Shown in pieces: positions 17,318 through 26,237 of a DNA stretch of 42,877 bases. Numbering within the stretch: the first letter of the stretch is position 1; the number at the start of each line of letters is the position of its first letter. The position numbers and the translations under genes are program-made. The stretch is from CAYUJH01 sp964394585 (GTDB lineage Bacteria; Bacteroidota; Bacteroidia; Cytophagales; Flammeovirgaceae): assembly GCA_964394585.1 (NCBI GenBank), contig CAYMYI010000026.1, forward strand, positions 1 through 42,877. The letters run 5' to 3'. Below the pieces are notes generated by a model. That model searched no databases, was not told the origin of the DNA, and saw only the letters and a program-made list of their open reading frames with translations.

Positions 17318-18046
17318 ATGAAAGAATTGATTGATCCATCGAAAGTGCCTTCGCACATAGCAGTAATTATGGACGGCAACGGAAGATGGGCAAAACAAAT
17401 GGGAGCTAAACGCATTTTTGGCCACCAAAACGCCACACGCTCGGTACGAGAAACGGTTGAAGGTGCCGCCGAACTGAACGTGCAGCACCTTACGCTGTTT
17501 GCCTTTTCTACCGAAAACTGGAACCGACCAAAACAAGAAGTGAATGCACTGATGGATTTGTTGGTGAGTACCTTAAAAAAAGACACATTAGACTTGGTAA
17601 AAAACAATATAAAACTCAATGCAATCGGCGATTTATCGAGCCTACCACCCCACTGTACTGAAGGACTGCAACAAGCCATTTCAGATACCCAGGGCAATAC
17701 CGGGATGACCTTGAACTTGGCGTTGAGCTACAGCGGACATTGGGACTTGATTAACGCTGTAAAAGGGCTTTGCCACGAATTTCAAACAACCGGGCAGCCC
17801 ATTACCATAAACCAAGAAGCCATCGAACGACATTTGAACACTTATGGCATCCCCGACCCTGAGCTGCTTATCCGCACCAGTGGAGAAATGCGCATAAGTA
17901 ATTTCATGTTGTGGCAAATGGCATACACAGAATTATATTTTACAAAAACCCTATGGCCCGATTTCCGCAAGGAACACCTTTTTGAGGCCATTTTAGAGTA
18001 TCAGCGCCGCGAGCGCCGTTTTGGAAGAATCAGCGAGCAAATTTAA
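17318..18046 (+). CDS. uppS: Isoprenyl transferase (undecaprenyl diphosphate synthase)
   Basis: 242 residues, normal for the family. Conserved region I is HIAVIMDGNGRWAKQ with catalytic D19; others are TLFAFSTENWNRP, LNLALSYSGHWDL and the C-terminal LLIRTSGEMRISNFMLWQM and YTELYFTKTLWPDF. The enzyme condenses farnesyl diphosphate with eight isopentenyl diphosphates in cis to form the lipid carrier for peptidoglycan and O-antigen, at the cytoplasmic membrane surface. It is the first gene of an envelope operon: bamA begins 4 bp after its stop codon, followed by two skp-like genes. Confidence 0.96.
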   Translation: MKELIDPSKVPSHIAVIMDGNGRWAKQMGAKRIFGHQNATRSVRETVEGAAELNVQHLTLFAFSTENWNRPKQEVNALMDLLVSTLKKDTLDLVKNNIKLNAIGDLSSLPPHCTEGLQQAISDTQGNTGMTLNLALSYSGHWDLINAVKGLCHEFQTTGQPITINQEAIERHLNTYGIPDPELLIRTSGEMRISNFMLWQMAYTELYFTKTLWPDFRKEHLFEAILEYQRRERRFGRISEQI

Positions 18047-18050
18047 TCTT

Positions 18051-20573
18051 ATGAAACGCTATACCTGCTACACACTTTGGAGCTTAGCCTTTTTTACATG
18101 GGCATTATCACACCCCTCTTTCAGTCAAGACCGTTTTTCGTTCCCATCATCCGATAAGTATAAGATTGATTACGCATCGCCAAAAGAGTACACTATCGGA
18201 GGGATCAAAGTGGTTGGTGCAGAGTTTAACGACGAAAACTCTCTCATTTCCATTTCGGGGCTGCAAGTTGGTCAAAAAATCCGCATCCCCGGCGAGGAAA
18301 TCAGCATGGCAATCCGTAAAATATGGAAACTGGGAATTATCGGAGACGTCCAAATTTCCATTACCGAAATCGTAGACGACCAAATATATCTTGAAATGGC
18401 GCTGAAAGAGCGCCCCCGCCTCTCGCGCTACTTTTTTGAAGGCATTCCGAATTCGCACCAAACCACTCTGAGCGATAAGGTGAAACTGCTACGTGGCAGG
18501 ATAGTAACCGATGCTATGGTGCAAAATGCCGTAAACGTGATAAAAAAACATTACGCCGAAAAAGGATTCCGCAACGCCGAAGTAGATGTAATTCGCCAAA
18601 AAGATAGCCTACTGGCCAATAGTGTTATGTTGCGCATTGCCATCGATCGCAAATCCAAAGTAAAAATCAACGATATTCAATTCGAAGGCGTTAGCGAGCT
18701 TGAAGAAAAAAAGCTACTGCGGAAAATGAAAAAAACGAAGGAAAAACGGTTTCTACGGATTTTCACCCCATCAAAATTTGTAGCCGAAGAGTTTGAAAAC
18801 GATAAGCAAAACCTGATTGACTACTACAACCGAAACGGCTACCGCAATGCTACCATTGTAACCGATTCCGTTTGGGATTACAATGAAAAAGCGGTGAATA
18901 TCCTCTTAAAGATTGAAGAAGGAGAGCAGTTTCACTACCGTAATATTGAATGGACCGGCAATTATAAATATACCGACGAGGAACTCTCCATGCAGCTTGG
19001 TATTGCTAAAGGCGATATTTATAACCCTGAAGAGTTAGCAAAGCGGCTCAATTTCAATCCTTCAGGTACCGATATTACCGCTCTCTACATGGACGACGGC
19101 TACTTGCGATTTAACATTGAGCCTGTTGAAGTAATGGTCGACGAAGATTCCATTGATATTGAAATGCGAATATTCGAGGGCGAACAAGCCACCATTAATA
19201 AAGTTACCATCGACGGGAATACCAAAACAAGCGACCATGTCATATACCGCGAAATGTTTACCCTGCCAGGGCAGAAATTTAGCCGATCGAACCTAATCCG
19301 ATCGCAACAGCAGCTCTCAAACATGGGGTATTTTGATCCGGAACAAATCAATATTATTCCCTCTCCTAACCCGGATGGTACAGTAGATATAAACTACACA
19401 TTGGTAGAGCGCCCTAGCGATCAAATTGAGCTTTCCGGCGGATGGGGCGGTCAGTTTGGCTTCGTAGGAACATTAGGTGTCGTATTCAATAACTTTTCCG
19501 CACGAAACATCTTGAACTGGAGTGCTTGGCGTCCACTCCCTGCAGGCGACGGGCAACGTTTGGCAATTCGGATGCAAGCGAACGGCCGCCGTTTCCAGAC
19601 CTATACATTTACCTTTACCGAGCCTTGGCTAGGAGGCAGAAAACCCAATTCGTTCTCGGTGAACTTAAACCACTCGATACAGCGCCTTCTTACCTTTGCC
19701 GGAGAAGTTACAGGCAGCTTAAAGGTTAATGGAATAACATTGAGTTTAGGTCGAAGGCTGACCGTTCCCGACGACTATTTCATACTCTCGCAATCGTTAA
19801 GCTTTTTACAGTATAGGCTAGATAACTTCCAAACAGCCGGTTTCGATGATTATACCGATGGTGATTCATACAATATCACATTTAATAATACCATTTCTCG
19901 GAGTAGTATTGATAACCCTACCTACCCTCGCACCGGCTCAAGCATATCGCTTTCGGCGAGCTTTACCCCGCCTTACTCGCGTTTCTCAGGAGAAACCTTT
20001 TCAGAGCTCTCCGACGAAGACCGTTACCGTTGGGTAGAGTATCATAAATGGATGTTCGATAATTCTTGGTTCATGCCTGTGGTAGGCAAATTGGTTTTCA
20101 ATGTTAGGGCACATATGGGTTTTATTGGTTCTTACAATAAAGAGAAAGGCTTAGGACCTTTCGAACGGTTCATTCTTGGAGGTGACGGATTGGCTCAAAA
20201 CAACTTCTTGTTAGGTACGGACATTGTCGGGTTGCGCGGTTACGAGAACAACTCCATTCTACCGCCAGAATCGGACGGAACAGGGGGTGTTGTCTATAAC
20301 AAATATGTGCTCGAACTGCGCTATCCGCTTTCGCTGAACCCTTCTGCCACAATATTCTTGCTTTCGTTCTTAGAAGGAGGTAACAACTGGGGAAGTTTCG
20401 AAGAGTTCAACCCGTTCAACCTAAAACGTTCGGCAGGAGTTGGGGCTAGGATTTTCATGCCTGCCTTTGGTATGCTAGGCATCGACTGGGCTTATGGTTT
20501 CGACGAGGTAACCGGCCGCCCCAATGCAAACGGAGCACAGTTTCACTTTACGATTGGACAACAAATTCGCTAA
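18051..20573 (+). CDS. bamA: BamA outer-membrane protein assembly factor
   Basis: 840 residues from ATG 18051; the frame extends upstream but MKRYTCYTLWSLAFFTWALS is the signal peptide, ending near PSFSQ. Five POTRA domains occupy about residues 40-440 (for example YTIGGIKVVGAEFNDENSLI, RYFFEGIPN, KINDIQFEGVSELEEKKLL, YRNIEWTGNYKYTDEELSM and INKVTIDGNTKTSDHVIYRE). The C-terminal 16-strand Omp85 barrel contains GLRGYENNSI, which fits the L6 VRGF/Y-type motif. BamA folds beta-barrel proteins such as the receptors at the left of this window into the outer membrane. It is part of the uppS-bamA-skp operon. Confidence 0.96.
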   Translation: MKRYTCYTLWSLAFFTWALSHPSFSQDRFSFPSSDKYKIDYASPKEYTIGGIKVVGAEFNDENSLISISGLQVGQKIRIPGEEISMAIRKIWKLGIIGDVQISITEIVDDQIYLEMALKERPRLSRYFFEGIPNSHQTTLSDKVKLLRGRIVTDAMVQNAVNVIKKHYAEKGFRNAEVDVIRQKDSLLANSVMLRIAIDRKSKVKINDIQFEGVSELEEKKLLRKMKKTKEKRFLRIFTPSKFVAEEFENDKQNLIDYYNRNGYRNATIVTDSVWDYNEKAVNILLKIEEGEQFHYRNIEWTGNYKYTDEELSMQLGIAKGDIYNPEELAKRLNFNPSGTDITALYMDDGYLRFNIEPVEVMVDEDSIDIEMRIFEGEQATINKVTIDGNTKTSDHVIYREMFTLPGQKFSRSNLIRSQQQLSNMGYFDPEQINIIPSPNPDGTVDINYTLVERPSDQIELSGGWGGQFGFVGTLGVVFNNFSARNILNWSAWRPLPAGDGQRLAIRMQANGRRFQTYTFTFTEPWLGGRKPNSFSVNLNHSIQRLLTFAGEVTGSLKVNGITLSLGRRLTVPDDYFILSQSLSFLQYRLDNFQTAGFDDYTDGDSYNITFNNTISRSSIDNPTYPRTGSSISLSASFTPPYSRFSGETFSELSDEDRYRWVEYHKWMFDNSWFMPVVGKLVFNVRAHMGFIGSYNKEKGLGPFERFILGGDGLAQNNFLLGTDIVGLRGYENNSILPPESDGTGGVVYNKYVLELRYPLSLNPSATIFLLSFLEGGNNWGSFEEFNPFNLKRSAGVGARIFMPAFGMLGIDWAYGFDEVTGRPNANGAQFHFTIGQQIR

Positions 20574-20607
20574 CTTCGCGCCGGCATATTTAGGATAAAT
20601 CATCAGT

Positions 20608-21147
20608 ATGAAAAAGATCATTTTTTTGAGCTGCCTTCTTTTAGCAGCATTTAACAGTTCGGCACAAAGGTTCGGATATATCAATTCTGACGTGATTATC
20701 AGGAAGATGCCTGAGTATCAGGAAGCCGAAAAGGAACTTGAAACACTGGTGCAAACATGGCAAACCGAAATAGAACGCAAGAAAGCATCGTTGGATAGTT
20801 TGAGAAGCAACTATGCAAGAGACGAGTTAATGCTTACGGCAGAAATGAAGAAGGAACGACTCGATGAGATTCGCCGGAAAGAAGACGATTTGCGTGATTA
20901 CCAAAGCACAGCGTTCGGGTTCGATGGGCTGCTTTTCAAAAAGAGGCAAGAGTTAGTAAAGCCCTTACAAGAAAAAATTTTTGAGGCTGCGGAAAAAGTA
21001 GCTAAACAAAAGAAAGTTGACATTCTGTTTGATAAAGCCGGCGATTTAGTGATGCTTTACACGAATCCTAGGCATAATTATACTGACTACGTGTTGGAAG
21101 AACTTGGGCTGGGTGATCCGATCGACTCCCCCGATAACCAACGCTAA
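20608..21147 (+). CDS. OmpH/Skp-family periplasmic chaperone, first copy
   Basis: 179 residues from ATG 20608, with a signal peptide (MKKIIFLSCLLLAAFNSSAQ). The mature N-terminus RFGYINSDVIIRKMPEYQEA is the standard Skp strand followed by long charged helices (about residues 40-130), then the C-terminal strand VDILFDKAGDLVMLYTNPRHNYTDYVLEELG. Skp trimers hold unfolded outer-membrane proteins in the periplasm and deliver them to BamA. It lies 34 bp after bamA and 50 bp before a paralogue; a tandem pair after bamA is typical in Bacteroidota. Confidence 0.93.
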   Translation: MKKIIFLSCLLLAAFNSSAQRFGYINSDVIIRKMPEYQEAEKELETLVQTWQTEIERKKASLDSLRSNYARDELMLTAEMKKERLDEIRRKEDDLRDYQSTAFGFDGLLFKKRQELVKPLQEKIFEAAEKVAKQKKVDILFDKAGDLVMLYTNPRHNYTDYVLEELGLGDPIDSPDNQR

Positions 21148-21197
21148 CTATTCACTGAAAACGAGTATTATTTTTAAAACGAAGTTTTGATATATCG

Positions 21198-21713
21198 ATG
21201 AAAAACAAATTCACATTCTCTGTTGTATTGGCTCTTTTCTTAGGAATGAGTACTGCATTTGCCCAACAAAAAATTGCATATGCTGATCAAGATAGCATTT
21301 TAGTATCGTTGCCAGAGTTTAAAGGGCAGCAAAAAATCTTGGAATCGTATGGGAAGCAACTACAAGCTACCTTAGCCGATAAGGAAAAAGAACTGCAAAC
21401 TAAATATGCTGAATTTCAGCAAGGACAAGGCGATTGGATTCCCGAAGTACTCGAAGAGAAAGCGAAGGAAATCCGCCAAATGGAACAAGGGCTACAAGAG
21501 TTCCAGCAAAATTCTCAGCTTAAATTTTCACAAAAGCGCGAGGAAATTTTATCACCTCTTATGCAAAAAATACAGGATGGTATCGATACAGTTGCCAAAG
21601 AAGGTGGCTACAATATTGTGCTACCCATCAGTATGCTTCTTTATGCCGACAAAGCCGACGACATCACCAACCAAGTGATTACTAAGTTGGGGGGTACTGT
21701 AGGAGGTAACTAA
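21198..21713 (+). CDS. OmpH/Skp-family periplasmic chaperone, second copy
   Basis: 171 residues from ATG 21198. The signal peptide is MKNKFTFSVVLALFLGMSTA (cleavage near FAQ), then KIAYADQDSILVSLPEFKGQ, a helical hairpin rich in Gln, Glu and Lys (about 45-125), and the final strand region GYNIVLPISMLLYADKADDI. It has the same fold as the gene before it but is diverged in sequence. As the last gene of the uppS-bamA operon it is followed 17 bp later by a strong terminator. Confidence 0.92.
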   Translation: MKNKFTFSVVLALFLGMSTAFAQQKIAYADQDSILVSLPEFKGQQKILESYGKQLQATLADKEKELQTKYAEFQQGQGDWIPEVLEEKAKEIRQMEQGLQEFQQNSQLKFSQKREEILSPLMQKIQDGIDTVAKEGGYNIVLPISMLLYADKADDITNQVITKLGGTVGGN

Positions 21714-21730
21714 AATAGATTTTTCCCAAA

Positions 21731-21765
21731 AAAGCCACAATGAATCGGTCATTGTGGCTTTTTTT
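21731..21765. terminator. Bidirectional Rho-independent terminator
   Basis: AAAGCCACAATGA (21731-21743) and TCATTGTGGCTTT (21749-21761) form a perfect 13 bp stem with loop ATCGG. T-runs lie on both sides in the two orientations, so it should end the skp operon and the convergent kinase gene, whose stop codon (21764-21766) touches it. Confidence 0.92.
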
Positions 21766-22816
21766 ATAGCATAATCCAACCTACAGCCTCTTGCAATAAG
21801 GCAAGTCGTTGTTCAGTAGTATGCAAAATAGGCAGCTGAGCGACACCGAGCAACCGACGCAGTATTTCTACTCCAGCAAAAGCCTTTACTAAAGAGAGGT
21901 CAACAGTATCCGCTTGTTTTTCATGATATGCTTCCCAAAACGGCTTCCATGCTGTAGCGGAAATCCCACAAATGTGGAGATGAGCATAGGCTATACCCAA
22001 ATCAAATTCAGGGCAGTTTCCTAAAAAGCAAAACTCAGGATCAATTATAAAAGGTCGTTGTACATCGTTGAGCAACCAACTACCAGGGTAGTAATCGCCG
22101 TGTAACAAAACAGTACCTTCGGCAAGGTATATAGCGCCTAAATCGGAAATACGACGTTTCAGAACATCATCGCCCAATACATACTGTGCTGCATCTTGCA
22201 ATCCTTCCGAAAATTCGTTCAATGCAATTCCGTTATCAGGCTGAAAGGGTAGCTGATAAATGTGTAAATGGTTTAACCGCCGCATTGCTTGGTTCTGAAA
22301 GTTTTGGTGATATTGCTGCGGTACATCCATAGAGTGTAACTCGCCTAACCAATCTCCCAAATGCGTCCAAACTTCATCTGAGAAACTTACAGAGTTATCA
22401 GTATACAAAATATCCAAAGGGATCAAGCTTCCTAAATCGCTCAATACCATAATACCCGAAGAGGCATCGAGTAGTTTTAGGTGAGGCATTCGCTTGGCAA
22501 TTTCAGCATGTTTCTGGGTTGCTTTGTAAAAATATGCTTCCACTAATGCCCTATCAGCAGGTGCTTCAATCTGTGGGTATTTTTCAACCCATGGTCTCCC
22601 TTGTTTTACTATTACCGAATTAGCTGCCGAGGTTACGACCCGAAGGGTCAAATTCATATTGCCCTCTCCTGCTTTTTCTATCGTAGCTATTCGTTCGTCA
22701 TCGCTCAAGATGGCACAATCTTTCAGGTATGTTTCCAGCCCTTGGTACTGTGCATCGATGAAAAATCCGTTAGGAAATGCCGCTTTAAATTTTGTTCTCT
22801 GTTCGGTACTCATCAT
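21764..22816 (-). CDS. Phosphotransferase similar to methylthioribose kinase
   Basis: 350 residues from ATG 22816; the frame reaches a TTG at 22843, which would overlap birA. The fold is aminoglycoside-phosphotransferase/choline-kinase-like: nucleotide loop AGEGNMNLTLRVV (about 49-61), IVKQGRPWVEKYP with a Lys-Gln pair, the catalytic loop LLHGDYYPGSWLL (D241) and metal site IIDPEFCFLG (D259). GEGNMN, VKQ..PWV and DPEF.F.G particularly resemble MtnK, which phosphorylates 5-methylthioribose in methionine salvage. No other salvage gene is adjacent, so the substrate is not proven. The ATG follows the birA stop codon by one base, suggesting translational coupling. Confidence 0.8.
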   Translation of the reverse strand: MMSTEQRTKFKAAFPNGFFIDAQYQGLETYLKDCAILSDDERIATIEKAGEGNMNLTLRVVTSAANSVIVKQGRPWVEKYPQIEAPADRALVEAYFYKATQKHAEIAKRMPHLKLLDASSGIMVLSDLGSLIPLDILYTDNSVSFSDEVWTHLGDWLGELHSMDVPQQYHQNFQNQAMRRLNHLHIYQLPFQPDNGIALNEFSEGLQDAAQYVLGDDVLKRRISDLGAIYLAEGTVLLHGDYYPGSWLLNDVQRPFIIDPEFCFLGNCPEFDLGIAYAHLHICGISATAWKPFWEAYHEKQADTVDLSLVKAFAGVEILRRLLGVAQLPILHTTEQRLALLQEAVGWIML

Positions 22817-22817
22817 A

Positions 22818-23609
22818 TCATAATGGCTGTGATACAAACTCAATTTCTTTCATTGCAAAATAAGAAATGGTATCGTTAGTTTGGATGGCAAGCCTTCCTA
22901 TGTGATCGATTCCTAAAATCTGCCCTGTAAATACAGGATGGTCTTGCGAAGAGTCTGTAAAACGGAGGTCGCGGTAGCTATGCCATTCTTGATAGCGGTA
23001 TAAAGAATTTAAATACCTACTCTTTATCGTACGATTTCCTTGTACTTTCCATAGCTCATAGTATTCTTCAATAGAAAGTAAAACGCGCTCAAATACCGTA
23101 TTTAATTCGAAAGTCTTCCCAACTATATTGCAAAGTGAGGTAGCCAAAGGAGCCTGAAATACTTTTTGGTTGACGTTCAGCCCTATTCCTACAACCGATG
23201 CACTCATTTGCTGCCCTTGTATTTGGTTTTCAATGAGAATTCCAGCAATTTTTTGGTTGCCTACATAAATATCGTTGGGCCATTTTATAGTAAGTTCGTT
23301 TGAAATCCATGTTGCTAACGCTTTCACAATAGCCACAGAAACTACCATAGTAAGTTCAAATTGCTGTATAGGCAGTATAAAAGAAGGATATAAAATAAGT
23401 GAAAACGTTAGATTTTGGTGGGGTTCACTTTCCCAGCCATTCCCTCGCTGCCCACGCCCACTGGTTTGCGATGACGTAATGACAGCCGTTCCTTCCATAG
23501 GAGTTTGGTTGGTCAATAAATCTGCAGCAAAATCGTTGGTTGAACGACAACTTGGCAGATAATAGATATTTTTACCCACCCATAAACTGCTGGCAACAAA
23601 TTTATACAA
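22818..23609 (-). CDS. birA: Biotin--[acetyl-CoA-carboxylase] ligase
   Basis: 263 residues. The frame has no ATG at the expected position: it starts with TTG at 23609 (encoding MYKFVASSLWVGK), nine codons after an in-frame stop. The next Met, at residue 38, would remove the substrate loop, so TTG is favoured. Motifs are PSCRSTNDFA, the biotinoyl-AMP loop SGRGQRGNGW, TIKWPNDIYV, KIAGILIE and VVGIGLNVNQ, plus a C-terminal SH3-like part. It lacks the DNA-binding domain of E. coli BirA, so it is a ligase and not a repressor. It attaches biotin to carboxylase carrier protein. It diverges from rsfS and is followed by the MtnK-like gene. Confidence 0.93.
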   Translation of the reverse strand: MYKFVASSLWVGKNIYYLPSCRSTNDFAADLLTNQTPMEGTAVITSSQTSGRGQRGNGWESEPHQNLTFSLILYPSFILPIQQFELTMVVSVAIVKALATWISNELTIKWPNDIYVGNQKIAGILIENQIQGQQMSASVVGIGLNVNQKVFQAPLATSLCNIVGKTFELNTVFERVLLSIEEYYELWKVQGNRTIKSRYLNSLYRYQEWHSYRDLRFTDSSQDHPVFTGQILGIDHIGRLAIQTNDTISYFAMKEIEFVSQPL

Positions 23610-23617
23610 GTATTTCT

Positions 23618-23625
23618 TAGTTTTG
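23618..23625 (+). promoter_or_regulatory. Candidate -7 box for rsfS-ftsH
   Basis: TAGTTTTG is an exact TAnnTTTG match about 75 bp upstream of the rsfS ATG. No TTG lies at the proper -33 distance. Confidence 0.4.
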
Positions 23626-23653
23626 TATAAGGTTCAAACTGAAACTATGAATA

Positions 23654-23661
23654 CAAAGTTA
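23654..23661 (-). promoter_or_regulatory. Candidate -7 box for birA
   Basis: Read leftward, TAACTTTG is an exact TAnnTTTG match about 45 bp upstream of the TTG start codon. The -33 element is not clear. It interleaves with the rightward box at 23618, so the divergent promoters would overlap. Confidence 0.4.
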
Positions 23662-23698
23662 TCACAGTATAACTGTTCTAAGAATTTCAATCAACTAA

Positions 23699-24076
23699 AT
23701 GAGTAACACCCAAGTAGCAGTAAAAGAAAGTGAAGAAATCGTACATGCCGTAGTGCATGGGATGCAAGAGAAAAAGGCTTCCGAAATTGTAGTACTTAAT
23801 CTTACGAAACTTCCGAATGCAATTGCAGATTTCTTTGTGATTTGTTCAGGAAATTCAGACACCCAAATTGACGCTATCAAAAATAGTGTTGAAGACGTCG
23901 TAGAGAAACAATGCCACGAAAAACCTTGGAAATCAGAAGGGCTTGGAAATAAAGAGTGGGTATTGCTCGATTACGTGTCGGTAGTAACGCATATCTTTCT
24001 AAAAAATAAACGTACTTTTTATGGTTTAGAAGAATTGTGGGGCGATGCTGAAATTAAGCTTATCGAAGAGGTCTGA
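23699..24076 (+). CDS. rsfS: Ribosome silencing factor RsfS
   Basis: 125 residues from ATG 23699, normal length. Family motifs are AIADFFVICSGNSDTQIDAI (about 39-58), KPWKSEGLGNKEWVLLDY (about 78-95) and VVTHIFLKNKRTFYGLEELW (98-117). The protein binds ribosomal protein L14 and blocks joining of the 50S and 30S subunits under nutrient limitation. It lies 97 bp upstream of ftsH on the same strand, an order common in Bacteroidota, with a small inverted repeat (24133-24147, TAAGGA/TCCTTA) between them. Confidence 0.95.
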   Translation: MSNTQVAVKESEEIVHAVVHGMQEKKASEIVVLNLTKLPNAIADFFVICSGNSDTQIDAIKNSVEDVVEKQCHEKPWKSEGLGNKEWVLLDYVSVVTHIFLKNKRTFYGLEELWGDAEIKLIEEV

Positions 24077-24173
24077 TAGCCTCTATGTTTGAACAACCAG
24101 TTTATATAATCATATTTTTTACAAGTTAGAATTAAGGAAAATCCTTACCAACTGAATAAACAATTAGAAAGTA

Positions 24174-26180
24174 ATGGCAGACATAAAACGAAAAAATAAC
24201 CTGCCTCCCAGGTATAACTTCTCCATTTGGATTTTAATGGCACTCATCGGCATTATCGTAACCGTAACATGGTTCAATAAGAGTAATGCCTTGGTAGATA
24301 TTACACAACGGAGGTTTGAACAAATGTTGCTCGATGGTTACATCGCAGAAATTACCATCGTCAACGAAAAAGCAGTTGAAATTTCACTCAATAGCAAAGG
24401 CCTAGATACTTATAAACAAGAGCTATCCGAGCGTCTATCGCTTTCTCCCCAAAATGGCCCACATTATCGTGTAAAGATTTTTTCAGCCGAAACCTTCAAA
24501 AAAGACCTCGATCAAATTCAGGAACAACTCCCTAAAGAAGACCGAATTGGTTTCAAGGTAGAAACACGCCAAGATTTTAGCACCTGGTTTTTCAGTTGGG
24601 GCTTCTTCTTTATCCTCATTTTTGGTTTTTGGTTTTTAATGCGCCGAATGACAGGTGGCGGTGCCGGTGGTCAGATTTTCAACATTGGAAAATCGAGAGC
24701 TGCTCTTTTCGATGCAGAAAACAAGGTAAAGATTACTTTTAATGATGTAGCCGGCCTCGATGAAGCAAAAGAGGAGGTGGAAGAAGTTGTGCAGTTTCTT
24801 AAAAACCCGGCGAAGTATACCAACTTAGGCGGGAAAATTCCAAAAGGTGTATTGCTAGTAGGCCCTCCCGGAACCGGTAAAACTTTGCTAGCAAAAGCTG
24901 TTGCAGGCGAATCTGGAGTGCCGTTTTTCAGCTTGTCAGGTTCTGATTTCGTAGAAATGTTCGTAGGAGTAGGTGCGGCTCGCGTTCGCGATTTATTTAA
25001 ACAAGCCAAAGAAAAAGCACCTTGTATCATTTTTATTGATGAGATTGATGCCATTGGCAGATCGCGTGGTAGAGGGCAAATGCCAGGAGCGAACGACGAA
25101 CGGGAAAACACCTTGAACTCATTACTTGTGGAGATGGATGGATTTGCCACCGATTCCGGCGTAATTATTATGGCGGCTACAAACCGCCCCGATGTACTAG
25201 ACTCTGCTCTATTGCGTCCCGGCCGCTTCGACCGCCAGATTGGTATCGATAAGCCTGATATTGTGGGTAGAGAAACAATTTTCAAGGTGCATTTAGCTCC
25301 TATTAAAATTGCAAAAGATGTAAACCCTAAAAAACTAGCAGCTCAAACCCCGGGATTTGCCGGCGCTGAAATTGCTAATGTTTGTAACGAGGCAGCGCTC
25401 ATTGCCGCACGGAAAGATAAGCAAGCGGTTGATATGCAAGACTTTCAAGATGCCATTGACCGTGTAATTGGCGGCTTAGAGAAAAAGAATAAAATTATCT
25501 CTCCTGATGAGAAGAAAATTGTAGCATACCACGAAGCAGGGCATGCCGTTGCAGGATGGTACCTAGAACACACCGATCCTTTGGTAAAAGTAAGCATTGT
25601 ACCACGTGGTTTGGCTGCATTAGGATATGCTCAATACCTTCCTAGAGAACAATTTCTGCATACTACCGAACAAATGCTCGACGAAATTTGCATGGCACTA
25701 GGAGGAAGAGCTGCTGAAGAAATTGTTTTTGGAAAAATTTCTACAGGTGCACTTAGCGATTTAGAGCGAACTACGAAACAAGCATATAGCATGGTTGCCA
25801 TTTACGGCATGAACAAAGAAATTGGTAATATCTCGTTCTATGATCCTAATCGCCCTGAATATGCTTTTGATAAGCCATACTCTGAGGCAACAGCTCAGCG
25901 GATTGATGAGGAGGTTAAAAAGCTAATCGACAGTGCCTATAATCGCACCAAAGATTTACTTACCGAAAAGCGTAATGAGTTAGAAATTGTGGCGCAAGAA
26001 CTTTTAGAAAAAGAGATTATCTTCCAAACCGACCTCGAACGGTTAATTGGAAAGCGTCCGTTTGATACGCTTACTACATACCAAAAAGCACAACAGAATG
26101 GTCACGAGCACCATTCAGAAAATACTGCTGAGGCATCTACATCTGAAGAAACTATTGAAGAAGAAAATAAATCAGAATAA
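24174..26180 (+). CDS. ftsH: FtsH ATP-dependent zinc metalloprotease
   Basis: 668 residues from ATG 24174. Transmembrane helices lie near residues 16-36 and 125-145, bracketing a periplasmic domain. The AAA+ module follows with Walker A GPPGTGKT (230-237), Walker B IIFIDEID (about 285-292) and second region of homology NRPDVLDSALLRPGRFDRQI. The M41 peptidase domain has HEAGH (H453, E454, H457). The C-terminal tail is acidic and Ser/Thr-rich. The membrane hexamer degrades damaged or unassembled membrane proteins and selected cytoplasmic regulators. A strong terminator follows. Confidence 0.97.
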   Translation: MADIKRKNNLPPRYNFSIWILMALIGIIVTVTWFNKSNALVDITQRRFEQMLLDGYIAEITIVNEKAVEISLNSKGLDTYKQELSERLSLSPQNGPHYRVKIFSAETFKKDLDQIQEQLPKEDRIGFKVETRQDFSTWFFSWGFFFILIFGFWFLMRRMTGGGAGGQIFNIGKSRAALFDAENKVKITFNDVAGLDEAKEEVEEVVQFLKNPAKYTNLGGKIPKGVLLVGPPGTGKTLLAKAVAGESGVPFFSLSGSDFVEMFVGVGAARVRDLFKQAKEKAPCIIFIDEIDAIGRSRGRGQMPGANDERENTLNSLLVEMDGFATDSGVIIMAATNRPDVLDSALLRPGRFDRQIGIDKPDIVGRETIFKVHLAPIKIAKDVNPKKLAAQTPGFAGAEIANVCNEAALIAARKDKQAVDMQDFQDAIDRVIGGLEKKNKIISPDEKKIVAYHEAGHAVAGWYLEHTDPLVKVSIVPRGLAALGYAQYLPREQFLHTTEQMLDEICMALGGRAAEEIVFGKISTGALSDLERTTKQAYSMVAIYGMNKEIGNISFYDPNRPEYAFDKPYSEATAQRIDEEVKKLIDSAYNRTKDLLTEKRNELEIVAQELLEKEIIFQTDLERLIGKRPFDTLTTYQKAQQNGHEHHSENTAEASTSEETIEEENKSE

Positions 26181-26208
26181 TTTCCTCTTAATAAAAAAGC
26201 AGACAATG

Positions 26209-26237
26209 AAAGCAGCGTTTCAAGCGCTGCTTTTTTT
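26209..26237 (+). terminator. Rho-independent terminator of ftsH
   Basis: AAAGCAGCG (26209-26217) and CGCTGCTTT (26225-26233) form a 9 bp stem with a 7 nt loop followed by T-run to 26237. It overlaps the stop codon of the convergent gene; on the minus strand only three T follow, so it works best rightward. Confidence 0.88.

Noticed and set aside
24671..25285. 204-codon open frame antisense to ftsH
   Set aside because: It lies entirely within the strongly conserved AAA domain of ftsH and reads as low-complexity Ser/Pro/Ala sequence with no family features; a codon-bias shadow.
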